A DNA stretch of 47,500 nucleotides from Paenibacillus polygoni (GCF_030263935.1 NZ_CP127162.1:92501-140000); one strand, 5' to 3'. Counted from the stretch's first letter, positions 1-11,060 are shown. Numbers and translations are program-made. The notes: generated by a model from the sequence alone, not told the origin.

Positions 1-509
<509 letters not shown>

Positions 510-626
510 TACAAGCTTTCTGAAGGAAAGCTACTTCGGAAGCATAAGCTAATAAATCGCAAAGATTGTTTCGTATCTAGTTTTCAGGGAGCAATTCCTT
601 GAATATCGCATTTGTAAAAATGCTCG

Positions 627-743
627 TTTGGTGGCGATAGCGGAGGGGTTCCACACGTACCCATCCCGAACACGACCGTTAAGCCCTCCAGCGCCGATGG
701 TACTTGGACCGCAGGGTCCTGGGAGAGTAGGACGTCGCCAAGC
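627..743 (+). rRNA. rrf: 5S ribosomal RNA
   Basis: A ~117-base 5S rRNA. The 5' strand (TTTGGTGGCGATAG) pairs with the 3' strand (GGACGTCGCCAAGCAA) to close helix I, and the internal CCACACGTACCCATCCCGAA loop-B segment is typical of Firmicutes 5S. It lies ~117 bases after the 23S end in the same transcription unit and is followed directly by a terminator, so this is the end of the rRNA operon. Confidence 0.96.
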
Positions 744-748
744 AAATA

Positions 749-788
749 GAAAACCGTTGTTGACATTATGTCAGCAACGGTTTTTTTG
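749..788 (+). terminator. Rho-independent terminator of the rRNA operon
   Basis: An inverted repeat (AAACCGTTGTTGACA with TGTCAGCAACGGTTT, one unpaired base) is followed by a run of T. It lies immediately after 5S rRNA. Confidence 0.93.
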
Positions 789-789
789 T

Positions 790-1551
790 AATATGCCCTT
801 TCTAGCAAGTGGAATGGCTCCAGCGAAACTTTGTCAATATGAGCAGTGCAGGAAGCATGGTATTCAATATCAATAACTTCACTCTATATTTATCATCGCA
901 GTATCGACGGCTTGGCTCGTTCAGAGAACGGTGCTACCGAACTTGCCACGGGACTAGCATACTTGGTAATGAGTACTCAGTTAATGCTATGTAGATTAAT
1001 ACAGGTCAGTTAGCAGAAGATTTATTAGCTTGCGTCGGGAGAAGGATGCGTCTTAGGGATAGAAATGCTTCAGTCCGATGTATTAGGAGGAATTATTATT
1101 AGACTGGTTACAGCCATGCTGCACAATAAGCTACAACAGACAGCACATGGCTGCAGGATCGACATTGCAGGTAAGCTCTACAAAACGCTAATAACCAATT
1201 TATCGATCGTATTAGACGACACCGTATTTGGCCTCTATCTGTATATAATTTAGCTAGGGAACGAATTACTATATAGTAGTTTACTGCCGCAAAATAAAAA
1301 AACAAAATAAGTAGGCATTCTCACTATATAAATGAGATTAATACACGGTTAGTTTATAAAGGATAGTAGAGGAGAGAAAAGAAAAGTACAAAACAAAGCA
1401 AAGCAATTCATTTTCAAAATGATATGCATTAGTTTTGGTTTTACATTTTGTCGTTTATAGCTAAAATGTATGGAATAACCCAGAATGTCCATCAGGGACA
1501 TACAGTTGTTTTTGTACAGCAATACACTCTTTCACAGCAGGTTACTTTTCC
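790..1551. other. Long gene-free AT-rich gap before guaB
   Basis: I see no convincing gene in this ~760-base stretch. Short open frames at 809-994, 1065-1253 and 1108-1305 (minus) lack good ribosome binding sites and recognisable motifs. The part after ~1290 is very AT-rich and holds several inverted repeats, including TACATTTT...AAAATGTA at 1442-1470 and ATGTCC...GGACAT at 1485-1501. Both are enclosed by an outer pair at 1386-1396 and 1506-1517. In B. subtilis yaaC occupies this position (from memory); no yaaC-like protein is visible here. Confidence 0.6.
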
Positions 1552-1581
1552 TTGACAGTGCAAATGGGCCTTTGCTAAGAT
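1552..1581 (+). promoter_or_regulatory. Predicted sigma-A promoter of guaB
   Basis: A TTGACA -35 hexamer (1552-1557) is followed after 18 bases by TAAGAT (1576-1581). Transcription would start near 1588, giving a ~90-base leader. No guanine riboswitch core or PurR box is recognisable in it. Confidence 0.65.
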
Positions 1582-1622
1582 TGCAATAATATATTTTCAG
1601 AAAATGTTCATTAGATCCATAA

Positions 1623-3134
<1,512 letters not shown>

Positions 3135-3158
3135 GACAATTATTTTTCGTCATATAGC

Positions 3159-3198
3159 AGGCAGGCAAGGTGAAATTCACTTTGCCTGTCTTTTTTTG
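3159..3198 (+). terminator. Rho-independent terminator after guaB
   Basis: The stem CAGGCAAGGTG/CACTTTGCCTG closes a short AAATT loop and is followed by seven T. One mismatch is seen in the stem. Confidence 0.92.
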
Positions 3199-3210
3199 CG
3201 GAATATCGTG

Positions 3211-3246
3211 TGTTAAAATGAAACAGGACTTGTATAAGTATACAAG
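3211..3246 (+). promoter_or_regulatory. Possible dacA promoter with an 18-bp palindromic operator
   Basis: An extended -10 (TG-T-TAAAAT, 3211-3219) has only a weak T-rich -35 before it. Directly downstream, at 3229-3246, lies a perfect 8+2+8 inverted repeat (CTTGTATA-AG-TATACAAG). The repeat covers roughly +4 to +21 of the predicted transcript, where a repressor could block elongation or initiation. The half-site resembles operators of GntR/HutC-type regulators, but the regulator is unknown. Confidence 0.4.
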
Positions 3247-3455
3247 CAAGCATACGAACCTTATGAAAAACATGACAAGATGATCTCTATTTGATGTAAT
3301 AGAGACATTACATATAAATCAGTTATTCTCTGATTCAATGGGTTCTTCTTTTGGTCCTTGTTAACCATTTCGATTATGCTCCACATTTACAAATGAACAG
3401 ATTGCTATTATTGCCTATAGCGGCACTATGAAAGATTAGAGGAGGATTTATTCCA

Positions 3456-4856
3456 TTGAAAAAGAAGTACAGTCATTCTTTGATTCGTTCTGAACAAAAC
3501 GAGAGATCAAAGTTTAAGAAACGCGTTGCTACATTAATGGTTATGAATATGCTTTGTATGTCGGTGATTCCTGCAGCAGTGTCTGCTGAACAAGTAACTC
3601 AGGTAGCGGCGGCTGCCACTACAAGTGATACGACTAAAACAGCTGTTTCTAAAGTACCTTCGCCTGATACTCTAGGACTTGCAGTAAAGTCAGCAGTACT
3701 GATGGAAGCATCAACAGGTCAAATTCTATTATCAGTCAACGCAGATCAAGCTTATGCGCCAGCAAGTATGACAAAGATGATGACAGAATATATTGTTTCT
3801 GAAAAAGTGAAACAAGGCGAGATATCTTGGGATGACACCGTGACAGTTAAGAAGAATGCATCCTTAAGTGTGGGCTCCCGTATTTTCCTAGCTGAAGGGG
3901 ATCAACATTCCGTTAAAGAGCTGTATATTGCTATGGCTATTGGCTCTGCAAATGATGCAACCGTTGCTCTTGCAGAATATGTGGCAGGTTCTGAGGAAGA
4001 GTTCGTAAAACTGATGAACGCAGAAGCTAAACGTATGGGGATGAACGATACACACTTTATTAACTCAACGGGTCTAAACCGTGAAGATATGCCGGCTGGT
4101 TTCCAGCCAGAAGATGACCGCGAAACCGTAATGACAGCGAAAGATGTCGCTACTTTGACTAGATATATTGTTCAGGATCATCCTGACTTTTCTGAATTTA
4201 CCTCTCTTCAGTCCTATGATTTCCGAGGGAAAGATAAAATTATTAACTGGAACTGGATGCTTGAAGCAAACAAAAACATTACAAACTTTAAACAGTATGC
4301 GTATGAAGGTCTTGACGGTATGAAGACAGGACATACGAAAGCTGCAGGTTATTGCTTTGCAGGGACTGCGGAGCGTGATGGAATGCGTCTGATCAGTGTA
4401 GTAATGGGCGCTTCAACAGAGCCAGGCCGTTTCAACGAAACAAAAAAAGTACTGGACTACGGTTACAATAACTTTGAAGTGAAGCAAGTAGTTGCAGGTA
4501 AGACAACGGTAACTGGTGCAGAAACGGCACCTGTATCTAAAGGTAAAGAAGCAACTGTTCCGGTTGTAACGGAAGAAGCGGTTAATTTTATCGTTCCAAA
4601 AGGCACAGAATCTTTTGAACCTGAATTCACAACTAATTTTGAAGGTGAAGCGCTTGAAGCACCAATCGAAGCAGGTACTAAAGCCGGCACGATCACATAC
4701 ACCTACAAGGTAGAAGGTATGGATGAAGTGCAGGAACAAACCGTGAACCTTGTTACTTCCGAGAAAGTTGAAAAGGCAGGATGGTTCCGTCTTATGTTCC
4801 GAGGAATTGGTGATTTCTTTGGTGACATGTTTGATAGCATTAAAAACCTGTTTTAA
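3456..4856 (+). CDS. dacA: D-alanyl-D-alanine carboxypeptidase (PBP5-type)
   Basis: Penicillin-binding DD-carboxypeptidase that trims the terminal D-Ala from peptidoglycan pentapeptides outside the membrane. The 466-residue protein starts with a TTG (3456) behind an AGAGGAGG site. It has a long signal peptide (basic 1-24, hydrophobic 25-43, cleavage likely after the VSA at 42-44). The three serine-DD-peptidase motifs are present: S104-M-T-K107, S164-A-N166 and K290-T-G292. A beta-rich C-terminal domain follows from ~330, and an amphipathic C-terminal helix (WFRLMFRGIGDFFGDMFDSI) likely anchors it to the membrane. It matches B. subtilis DacA in position after guaB. The ~230-base upstream gap carries a palindrome that may be an operator. 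Confidence 0.95.
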   Translation: MKKKYSHSLIRSEQNERSKFKKRVATLMVMNMLCMSVIPAAVSAEQVTQVAAAATTSDTTKTAVSKVPSPDTLGLAVKSAVLMEASTGQILLSVNADQAYAPASMTKMMTEYIVSEKVKQGEISWDDTVTVKKNASLSVGSRIFLAEGDQHSVKELYIAMAIGSANDATVALAEYVAGSEEEFVKLMNAEAKRMGMNDTHFINSTGLNREDMPAGFQPEDDRETVMTAKDVATLTRYIVQDHPDFSEFTSLQSYDFRGKDKIINWNWMLEANKNITNFKQYAYEGLDGMKTGHTKAAGYCFAGTAERDGMRLISVVMGASTEPGRFNETKKVLDYGYNNFEVKQVVAGKTTVTGAETAPVSKGKEATVPVVTEEAVNFIVPKGTESFEPEFTTNFEGEALEAPIEAGTKAGTITYTYKVEGMDEVQEQTVNLVTSEKVEKAGWFRLMFRGIGDFFGDMFDSIKNLF

Positions 4857-4978
4857 TTAAAAACAGCATTTATTTTCTTTCTGTAGCACACCTTTCTATA
4901 ATTCTGTATTTAGTAAAATAGTTGTATAATCAGGATTCATACGGTAAAATATCAAGTTAGAATTCAAATTGGAAACTT

Positions 4979-5008
4979 TTGATAGGTACGAGTCTTTTTC
5001 TATAGGAT
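4979..5008 (+). promoter_or_regulatory. Predicted promoter of pdxS-pdxT
   Basis: A TTGATA -35 (4979-4984) is followed after 18 bases by TAGGAT (5003-5008). It gives a ~55-base leader before the pdxS start. A perfect TATAAT at 5049-5054 is too close to the gene to leave its ribosome binding site in the transcript. Confidence 0.5.
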
Positions 5009-5069
5009 ATTACCTTTTAAAAGGGCATTGAATTGGAAAAACTGCAGATATAATACGGGGGGCTTAAAC

Positions 5070-5951
5070 ATGGAAACGGGCACATCACGCGTTAAAAGAG
5101 GAATGGCAGAAATGCAAAAAGGCGGCGTCATCATGGACGTTATGAATGCAGAACAGGCTAAAATTGCTGAAGCAGCAGGGGCCACAGCAGTTATGGCTCT
5201 TGAACGTGTACCATCTGATATTCGTGCAGCTGGCGGCGTAGCTCGTATGGCTGATCCAACGATTGTAGAAGAAGTGATGAAAGTCGTATCAATCCCAGTT
5301 ATGGCGAAGGCTCGTATCGGTCATTTTGTTGAAGCGAAAGTGCTCGAATCCTTAGGTGTTGACTACCTTGATGAAAGTGAAGTATTAACTCCAGCAGATG
5401 AAGTTTTCCATATTGATAAACATGAATTTACTGTACCGTTTGTGTGCGGAGCCAAAGATTTAGGTGAAGCACTTCGCCGGATCGGTGAAGGTGCTTCGAT
5501 GATTCGTACCAAAGGTGAACCAGGAACAGGTAACATTGTTGAAGCGGTACGACATATGCGTTTCATTAACAGCCAAATCCGTAAAGTTCAGAATATGTCC
5601 AAGGACGAGCTGTATGCTGAAGCTAAAAATTTGGGTGTGGCTTATGATCTTTTGCTTGATGTACATGAGAACGGGAAACTTCCTGTTGTAAACTTTGCAG
5701 CAGGTGGTGTTGCTACTCCAGCTGATGCTGCTCTGATGATGCATCTTGGTGCAGATGGTGTATTTGTAGGTTCTGGTATCTTTAAATCAGACAACCCTGA
5801 GAAATTTGCTCGTGCTATCGTAGAAGCTACGACTCATTACACAGATTATAAGCTGATTGCGGAAGTCTCTAAGAACTTGGGTGCGCCGATGAAAGGGATT
5901 GAAATTTCTTCATTGTCCCCTGCAGAGCGCATGTCGAATCGTGGTTGGTAA
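5070..5951 (+). CDS. pdxS: Pyridoxal 5'-phosphate synthase, synthase subunit PdxS
   Basis: PdxS makes pyridoxal 5'-phosphate from ribose 5-phosphate, glyceraldehyde 3-phosphate and ammonia, the last supplied by PdxT. The 293-residue product is an (alpha/beta)8 barrel of full family length. It carries the ribose-phosphate Schiff-base lysine K80 in MAKARIGH and the second active-site lysine K148 in [10 protein letters not shown]. The start is ATG 5070 behind a G-rich binding site (GGGGGG, 5057-5062); an earlier in-frame ATG at 5028 would add residues absent from the family. pdxT begins nine bases after its stop codon, so the two form an operon. Confidence 0.97.
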   Translation: METGTSRVKRGMAEMQKGGVIMDVMNAEQAKIAEAAGATAVMALERVPSDIRAAGGVARMADPTIVEEVMKVVSIPVMAKARIGHFVEAKVLESLGVDYLDESEVLTPADEVFHIDKHEFTVPFVCGAKDLGEALRRIGEGASMIRTKGEPGTGNIVEAVRHMRFINSQIRKVQNMSKDELYAEAKNLGVAYDLLLDVHENGKLPVVNFAAGGVATPADAALMMHLGADGVFVGSGIFKSDNPEKFARAIVEATTHYTDYKLIAEVSKNLGAPMKGIEISSLSPAERMSNRGW

Positions 5952-5960
5952 GAGAGAAGG

Positions 5961-6554
5961 ATGTCTAGAGTGAAAATCGGAGTATTAGCGCTACAAGGTG
6001 CTGTTGCTGAACATATTCGCACTACGGAGCTTGCCGGAGCAGAAGGCATAGCTGTAAAGAGAGTAGAGCAACTTCATGAGCTGGATGGTTTAATTATTCC
6101 AGGCGGGGAGAGCACTACGATTGGCAAGCTGATGCGTAAGTATGGTTTTATCGAGGCAATTAGGCAGTTCTCTGAAGAGGGGAAGCCGATCTTTGGTACT
6201 TGTGCCGGTCTTATCGTTATGGCCAAGCAAATATCTGGGCAAGATGATGCTCATCTTAGCTTAATGAACATAACCGTTTCTCGTAACGCATTTGGACGCC
6301 AGCGTGAGAGCTTTGAAACAGATTTAGAAGTAGTAGGCATTGATGAACCTGTGCGTGCAGTGTTCATCCGTGCTCCGCTTATCGAGTCTGTTGGTGAGGG
6401 TGTCGAAGTTCTTTCCACCTATCATGATGAGATTGTAACCGCTCGTGAAGGTCATCTATTAGTTTCTTCTTTTCATCCAGAGCTTACGGATGACTACCGG
6501 TTGCATCAATATTTCGTAAATATGGTGGAAAGCAGCTTGAAATCCTTGAGATAA
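5961..6554 (+). CDS. pdxT: Pyridoxal 5'-phosphate synthase, glutaminase subunit PdxT
   Basis: PdxT hydrolyses glutamine and channels ammonia to PdxS in the 12+12 PLP synthase complex. The 197-residue class I glutamine amidotransferase has the oxyanion segment PGGEST (47-52), nucleophile Cys81 in GTCAGL, and the His172/Glu174 pair in SFHPEL. Its length is that of the family. It starts at ATG 5961, nine bases after pdxS, behind a GAGAGAAGG site, so the subunits are probably made together. Confidence 0.96.
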   Translation: MSRVKIGVLALQGAVAEHIRTTELAGAEGIAVKRVEQLHELDGLIIPGGESTTIGKLMRKYGFIEAIRQFSEEGKPIFGTCAGLIVMAKQISGQDDAHLSLMNITVSRNAFGRQRESFETDLEVVGIDEPVRAVFIRAPLIESVGEGVEVLSTYHDEIVTAREGHLLVSSFHPELTDDYRLHQYFVNMVESSLKSLR

Positions 6555-6562
6555 GATAACAA

Positions 6563-6680
6563 TATAACGATCTTGACTCTCGTGATATTTGAAGACTTTC
6601 CCTTATGCTGGCCTGTAAAGCTCGTATAAGGGTGGAGTCTTTTCTCTGGTCGCAGGTCAAGATTATTTTTTTTAGGAGGG
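6563..6680 (+). promoter_or_regulatory. Structured 5' leader of serS (unassigned)
   Basis: The pdxT-serS gap holds three nested helices. P1 is ATCTTGAC (6570-6577) with GTCAAGAT (6656-6663). P2 is GAAGACT (6591-6597) with AGTCTTT (6636-6642). P3 is CCCTTATGC (6600-6608) with GTATAAGGG (6624-6632). P1 and P2 are separated by a symmetric 13 x 13 internal loop. The P1 3' strand runs into TATTTTTTTT and then the serS ribosome binding site (AGGAGGG), so P1 could act as a terminator or could control access to the site. I do not see the T-box consensus expected of many Firmicute serS leaders. Confidence 0.5.
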
Positions 6681-6688
6681 AAATTTGC

Positions 6689-7969
6689 GTGTTAGATATT
6701 AAAATATTGCGTAATGATTTTGGCAGAGTAGAGGAGGCCCTCAAGCGCCGTGGTAAATCCGTTGATTTAATTGCTGATTTTCCAAAGCTTGATGTACGCC
6801 GCCGTGAACTTCTTCAAGAAGTAGAAACATTAAAGAATCGGAGAAATACGGTATCTGGTGAAGTTGCCAAACGCAAGAAAAATAAAGAAGATGCGGATGA
6901 ATTAATCGCTGAAATGCGCCAAGTGTCAGATAATATCAAGCAAATGGATGAGGAAATCCGTGAACTTGAAGCGCAAATTAATGAACTGACGATGGCTATT
7001 CCTAATATTCCTCATGAGAGTGTACCCGTAGGGGCATCTGAGGATGATAATGTAGAGATCCGCCGCTGGGCTGAACCACGTGAATTTACGTTTAAACCGA
7101 AAGCACACTGGGATATAGCGCAAGATCTGGGTATTCTTGATTTTGAAGCAGCAGCTAAGGTTACAGGATCGAGATTTACATTTTATAAAGGGCTTGGAGC
7201 ACGTCTTGAACGGGCGTTGATCAGCTTTATGATGGATTTGCATAGTGATCATCACGGGTATGAAGAAATTCTTCCTCCGATGATTGTTAACAAAGACAGC
7301 CTTTACGGAACAGGTCAGCTTCCCAAGTTTGAAGAAGATCTCTTCAAAATTAAAGACACAGAGTATTACCTGATTCCTACTGCCGAGGTTCCTGTGACGA
7401 ACTATCACCGCGAAGAAATTATTGATGCTGAGCAGTTACCACAGAAATTTGTAGCATACAGCTCTTGTTTCCGTTCTGAAGCAGGGTCAGCAGGCCGTGA
7501 TACCCGTGGTCTGATTCGTCAGCATCAATTTAATAAAGTGGAGATGCTGAAATTTGCGTTGCCAGAACACTCTTATGACGAACTTGAATCGATGACTAAA
7601 AATGCAGAACGCGTTCTAGAGCTTCTAGAGCTTCCATATCGAGTTATGGCACTCTGCACTGCAGACATGGGCTTTACATCAGCCAAGACGTATGACCTGG
7701 AAGTGTGGCTGCCTGAGAGCGGGATGTACCGTGAAATATCTTCATGCTCAAATTGTGAAGATTTCCAAGCAAGACGTGCCAATATTCGTTTCCGCCGTGA
7801 AGCGAAAGCCAAACCTGAATATTTGCATACACTCAATGGTTCAGGACTTGCTGTAGGAAGAACTTTTGCTGCTATTCTTGAGAATTACCAACAAGAAGAT
7901 GGCAGTGTGAAGATTCCGAAAGTGCTCGTTCCTTACATGGGCGGCGTGGAAGTTATTTCCCCAAAATAA
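6689..7969 (+). CDS. serS: Seryl-tRNA synthetase
   Basis: Class II aminoacyl-tRNA synthetase that charges tRNA-Ser with serine. The 426-residue protein has the N-terminal antiparallel coiled-coil arm that grips the long variable arm of tRNA-Ser (about 30-100). The catalytic core carries the serine-binding TAE (231-233), motif 2 ([14 protein letters not shown], 261-274) and motif 3 near the C-terminus ([16 protein letters not shown]). The start is GTG 6689, eight bases after TTAGGAGGG; an upstream in-frame ATG at 6605 falls inside the leader hairpin. A tRNA-Ser gene lies 100 bases downstream, as in B. subtilis. Confidence 0.97.
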   Translation: MLDIKILRNDFGRVEEALKRRGKSVDLIADFPKLDVRRRELLQEVETLKNRRNTVSGEVAKRKKNKEDADELIAEMRQVSDNIKQMDEEIRELEAQINELTMAIPNIPHESVPVGASEDDNVEIRRWAEPREFTFKPKAHWDIAQDLGILDFEAAAKVTGSRFTFYKGLGARLERALISFMMDLHSDHHGYEEILPPMIVNKDSLYGTGQLPKFEEDLFKIKDTEYYLIPTAEVPVTNYHREEIIDAEQLPQKFVAYSSCFRSEAGSAGRDTRGLIRQHQFNKVEMLKFALPEHSYDELESMTKNAERVLELLELPYRVMALCTADMGFTSAKTYDLEVWLPESGMYREISSCSNCEDFQARRANIRFRREAKAKPEYLHTLNGSGLAVGRTFAAILENYQQEDGSVKIPKVLVPYMGGVEVISPK

Positions 7970-7983
7970 TTTTCGAATAAAAG

Positions 7984-8012
7984 TTGCATATGGGGACAAT
8001 CTATGATAAAAT
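7984..8012 (+). promoter_or_regulatory. Predicted promoter of the tRNA-Ser gene
   Basis: TTGCAT (7984-7989) and TAAAAT (8007-8012) are spaced by 17 bases, just after serS and ~55 bases before the mature tRNA. Confidence 0.55.
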
Positions 8013-8068
8013 AATTTTTGTTGAGCGTTAAGTAAGTTGCTAAAACGTTAATAAAATTATTTTATCCT

Positions 8069-8157
8069 GGAGAGGTACCGAAGCGGTCATAACGGGGCGG
8101 TCTTGAAAACCGTTAGGGTGCAAGCCCACATGGGTTCGAATCCCATCCTCTCCGCCA
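8069..8157 (+). tRNA. tRNA-Ser (anticodon UGA)
   Basis: An 89-base class II tRNA. The acceptor strands GGAGAGG and CCTCTCC pair, followed by discriminator G and an encoded CCA. The anticodon loop CTTGAAA gives anticodon TGA, reading UCA/UCG serine codons. A long variable arm is present and the T arm contains GGTTCGAATCC. It directly follows serS. Confidence 0.97.
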
Positions 8158-8171
8158 TAACACATAAATGA

Positions 8172-8209
8172 CAAGCCATTTTCCTTATTTAAGGAGAATG
8201 GCTTTTTTG
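8172..8209 (+). terminator. Rho-independent terminator after tRNA-Ser
   Basis: AAGCCATTTTCCTT pairs with AAGGAGAATGGCTT around an ATTT loop and is followed by a T run. Confidence 0.92.
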
Positions 8210-8312
8210 GTTATCCAAAAAGATAGGTGCGAGAAGACAAGAATGAACAGTATTGAACAGTGCATAAAAAAGCGGTGAAAATCACACGTTAAAAGGTGTG
8301 GAGGTGTTACTA

Positions 8313-8654
8313 ATGAGTGAAATTTTTAATATTGATCAAACCCAGCTTGTTCATGCTTGGAATGAGAGTTTGCCGAATGTGCTGAATAAAGGTGACCAAG
8401 CACAGGTAAAACCTGATGAAGCAGATCAACACACCCTTCGCATTCATATCGATACCGCAGGGCACCAGATGTACTCTTTTGATTTCAAATGCGCATATGT
8501 AGATAACCGTGAAGTCAAAGTCGATTTGATGGATGTAGAGAAAGACGGACGGCATGTTGATGAACGTACGGATACCATTCAGCAGCTTACGCATGATTAT
8601 ATGCGTCATATCCACGAGTGTGCACAAGCAGTGCAGTATTTAACAAACCCTTAA
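8313..8654 (+). CDS. Small conserved-looking protein of unknown function
   Basis: I do not recognise this 113-residue acidic protein. The start is ATG 8313, nine bases after GGAGG at 8300-8304; an earlier in-frame ATG at 8298 is immediately followed by that site and is unlikely. The sequence alternates charged and hydrophobic residues, suggesting a small alpha/beta cytosolic domain (beta strands near THTLRIHID and MYSFDFKCAYV, helix near TIQQLTHDYMRHIHECAQAVQYL). No signal peptide or membrane segment is visible. The spore-protein gene sspP starts 12 bases downstream, so they may share a transcript, which hints at a late-growth or sporulation role. Confidence 0.75.
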   Translation: MSEIFNIDQTQLVHAWNESLPNVLNKGDQAQVKPDEADQHTLRIHIDTAGHQMYSFDFKCAYVDNREVKVDLMDVEKDGRHVDERTDTIQQLTHDYMRHIHECAQAVQYLTNP

Positions 8655-8666
8655 GGAGAGGATCTA

Positions 8667-8816
8667 ATGAGTAAGCCAAAAGCGATTCCTGTACCGGAAG
8701 CACAGCCAGCTGGTGTGAGACATAAAAAGGATCATTCCTCTGGCCCAGAGCCCCTTTCGGGGTCCAAGAAGGTCAAGAACCGTAACCACGTAGATCATAA
8801 TAATCCACAAGGCTGA
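8667..8816 (+). CDS. sspP: Small acid-soluble spore protein P
   Basis: A 49-codon gene with a clear AAGGAGAGG binding site nine bases before ATG 8667. The C-terminal half contains GPEPLSGSKKVKNRNH, which matches from memory the signature core of the B. subtilis minor small acid-soluble spore protein SspP. The N-terminal part is Pro- and Lys-rich and disordered-looking. Proteins of this family are made in the forespore and found in the spore core; their precise function is poorly known. It follows the 113-residue unknown by 12 bases. I found no clean sigma-G promoter immediately upstream. Confidence 0.88.
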   Translation: MSKPKAIPVPEAQPAGVRHKKDHSSGPEPLSGSKKVKNRNHVDHNNPQG

Positions 8817-8837
8817 TTCTTTTATATCTTCATCATT

Positions 8838-8876
8838 ACGAAGGGTTCTCCTCAAAGAGGGGGACCCTTTCTCTGT
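8838..8876 (+). terminator. Probable terminator after sspP
   Basis: AAGGGTTCTCCTC and GAGGGGGACCCTT pair with two mismatches around AAA. The trailing T tract is interrupted (TTTCTCT), so efficiency is uncertain. Confidence 0.65.
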
Positions 8877-8999
8877 ATACAACTCATTTTTATAAATCTT
8901 ATGAACCAAATATCTCCAAAAGTGTTTATCTTATCTGAGAAATGAGATATCATTCTAAAGGTGTTTATGAAAAGGATGAATGACGAGAGGGGAGCAATC

Positions 9000-10079
9000 A
9001 TGAACAAGAGTTACACAAGAGTCTTGTTAACAATGATGCTGGCGGCAATCGTCGTACTAGCAGGTTGTGGAGCTAAACAAGAACCTAAGGAAGCAGTGAG
9101 AGATGCTGCAGCTAAAGCAACGGAGATGACTTCGTTTGCACTTACAAGTAAAGTAGTGATTAATAACTTTTCCATGAGTCAGTCTGATGAACTTCCTGAA
9201 ATGGAAATGGTCCTAGCCATGCTGAAAGATGCAGAGCTAAGTGTAGACGGGGTGTTCCAGAATGACCCAATGCAAAGCGAGTTCACTATTGGTATTCATC
9301 TGAAAGGTGATATGGAGTTTGCATACAACATTCCTGTTGTGATGACGGCAGATAAGATGTACATTAAAGTGCCGAATATCCCTATGCTTGGTATTCCAGA
9401 AACACTAGTGAATAAATACATTGAGATAGATATGAAGAAACTGGCTGAAGAAGAGGGAGTAGAGTGGAGTCCAGCAACTATGGATTTAACCAAATCTCAG
9501 CAGTTCTCTAATGAAGTGACAGACGCGGTATTATCCGAATATGATCAGGACACCTATTTTAAGAGTATTGAAAAAGAAGAGTTCTCTGTTCCTGAGGATG
9601 TTGATGCTAAACAGCTTGTTCAGTTCCAAGTAACAAATGATAATGCCAAAGAAGCGATTACCATTCTATTGAACAAGGTTATGCCTAAAGTAATTGATAT
9701 TATGAGTAAAGCGGAATATAAAGAAATGCTTCAAATCACGGACGAACAAATAGCTGAAATGAAAGAAGAACTAAACAGTACAGACGAGAGCCAAATAGCT
9801 GCCGATCTTGAAGAGCTGAAAAACCACTTAACCATTAATACGTTTACTATGAATACTGCCATCAATAAAGAGGGAATTCCAGCTTACCAAGAAGGAAATG
9901 TTGATGTTATCATTAATGATCCCGACACAAGTGAGACAGTGAATCTAGACATGACGATCACTCAACACTATAAAGACATTAATAAAACGCAAAAATTTGA
10001 AATTGGCATCCCTGCGGGGGACGATGTCGTAACGATGGAACAATTTCAGGAATTATTAAGCGAAGCGTACAGTTACTAA
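9000..10079 (+). CDS. Putative lipoprotein of unknown function
   Basis: The 359-residue product begins with a lipoprotein signal peptide: positive N-terminus, hydrophobic core LLTMMLAAIVVLAGC and a lipobox LAGC. It should therefore be exported and lipid-anchored to the outer face of the membrane. The mature part repeatedly alternates beta-type stretches with acidic linkers and resembles beta-sheet 'half-barrel' lipoproteins of the LppX/LolA type, but this is fold-level guesswork. The start is ATG 9000 behind GAGGGGAG; an upstream in-frame ATG at 8961 would place charged residues before the signal peptide. Single gene with its own terminator. Confidence 0.88.
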   Translation: MNKSYTRVLLTMMLAAIVVLAGCGAKQEPKEAVRDAAAKATEMTSFALTSKVVINNFSMSQSDELPEMEMVLAMLKDAELSVDGVFQNDPMQSEFTIGIHLKGDMEFAYNIPVVMTADKMYIKVPNIPMLGIPETLVNKYIEIDMKKLAEEEGVEWSPATMDLTKSQQFSNEVTDAVLSEYDQDTYFKSIEKEEFSVPEDVDAKQLVQFQVTNDNAKEAITILLNKVMPKVIDIMSKAEYKEMLQITDEQIAEMKEELNSTDESQIAADLEELKNHLTINTFTMNTAINKEGIPAYQEGNVDVIINDPDTSETVNLDMTITQHYKDINKTQKFEIGIPAGDDVVTMEQFQELLSEAYSY

Positions 10080-10092
10080 GTAAAGAAGAAGA

Positions 10093-10134
10093 AAGGTCAA
10101 GTGAAGGATCTAGATCCCTCGCTTGACCTTTTTT
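10093..10134 (+). terminator. Rho-independent terminator after the lipoprotein gene
   Basis: AAGGTCAAGTGAAGGATC pairs with GATCCCTCGCTTGACCTT (two mismatches) followed by TTTTTT. Confidence 0.92.
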
Positions 10135-10211
10135 GCGGAGAATAACAGTACAGTTATCCGGCTCTAAATGAACCTCCAAACATGGGAAAAGTCGAGTCGT
10201 TTGCTGTCACT

Positions 10212-10889
<678 letters not shown>

Positions 10890-10964
10890 CTTCTTTATTT
10901 TATTCAATACTTGTCGATATATCAATTTCATAACTACGTATGCAGTCATTCCTTTTCAAATAAC

Positions 10965-10992
10965 TTGTAAGAAGGTATGATGTTCTTATACA
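10965..10992 (+). promoter_or_regulatory. Possible promoter of the histidine kinase gene
   Basis: TTGTAA (10965-10970) and TATACA (10987-10992) are spaced by 16 bases. A one-mismatch Spo0A-box-like heptamer (TGTCGAT, 10912-10918) lies upstream. Confidence 0.4.
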
Positions 10993-11060
10993 TAAATCCC
11001 TAGAAAGTCGTACATATAGTCACTTTTCGCCAGGATACGAGCCAAGAGGTGAGCTGGAGA

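Noticed and set aside
1035..1045. An 11-base TCGGGAGAAGG similar to a 23S rRNA segment
   Set aside because: Too short, and the flanks do not continue the rRNA match, so it is not evidence of a rRNA fragment.
809..1305. Short open frames of 61-65 codons in the rRNA-guaB gap
   Set aside because: No good ribosome binding sites, no recognisable motifs, and composition like non-coding DNA; both strands open by chance.
5049..5054. Perfect TATAAT just before pdxS
   Set aside because: A transcript from it would begin inside or after the ribosome binding site (5057-5062), and the nearest -35 is 15 bases away and weak.
6626..6650. AAGGGTGG in the serS leader as the core of a T-box
   Set aside because: The rest of the conserved T-box (NACCGCG) and the stem I features are missing, and the segment is paired in P3.
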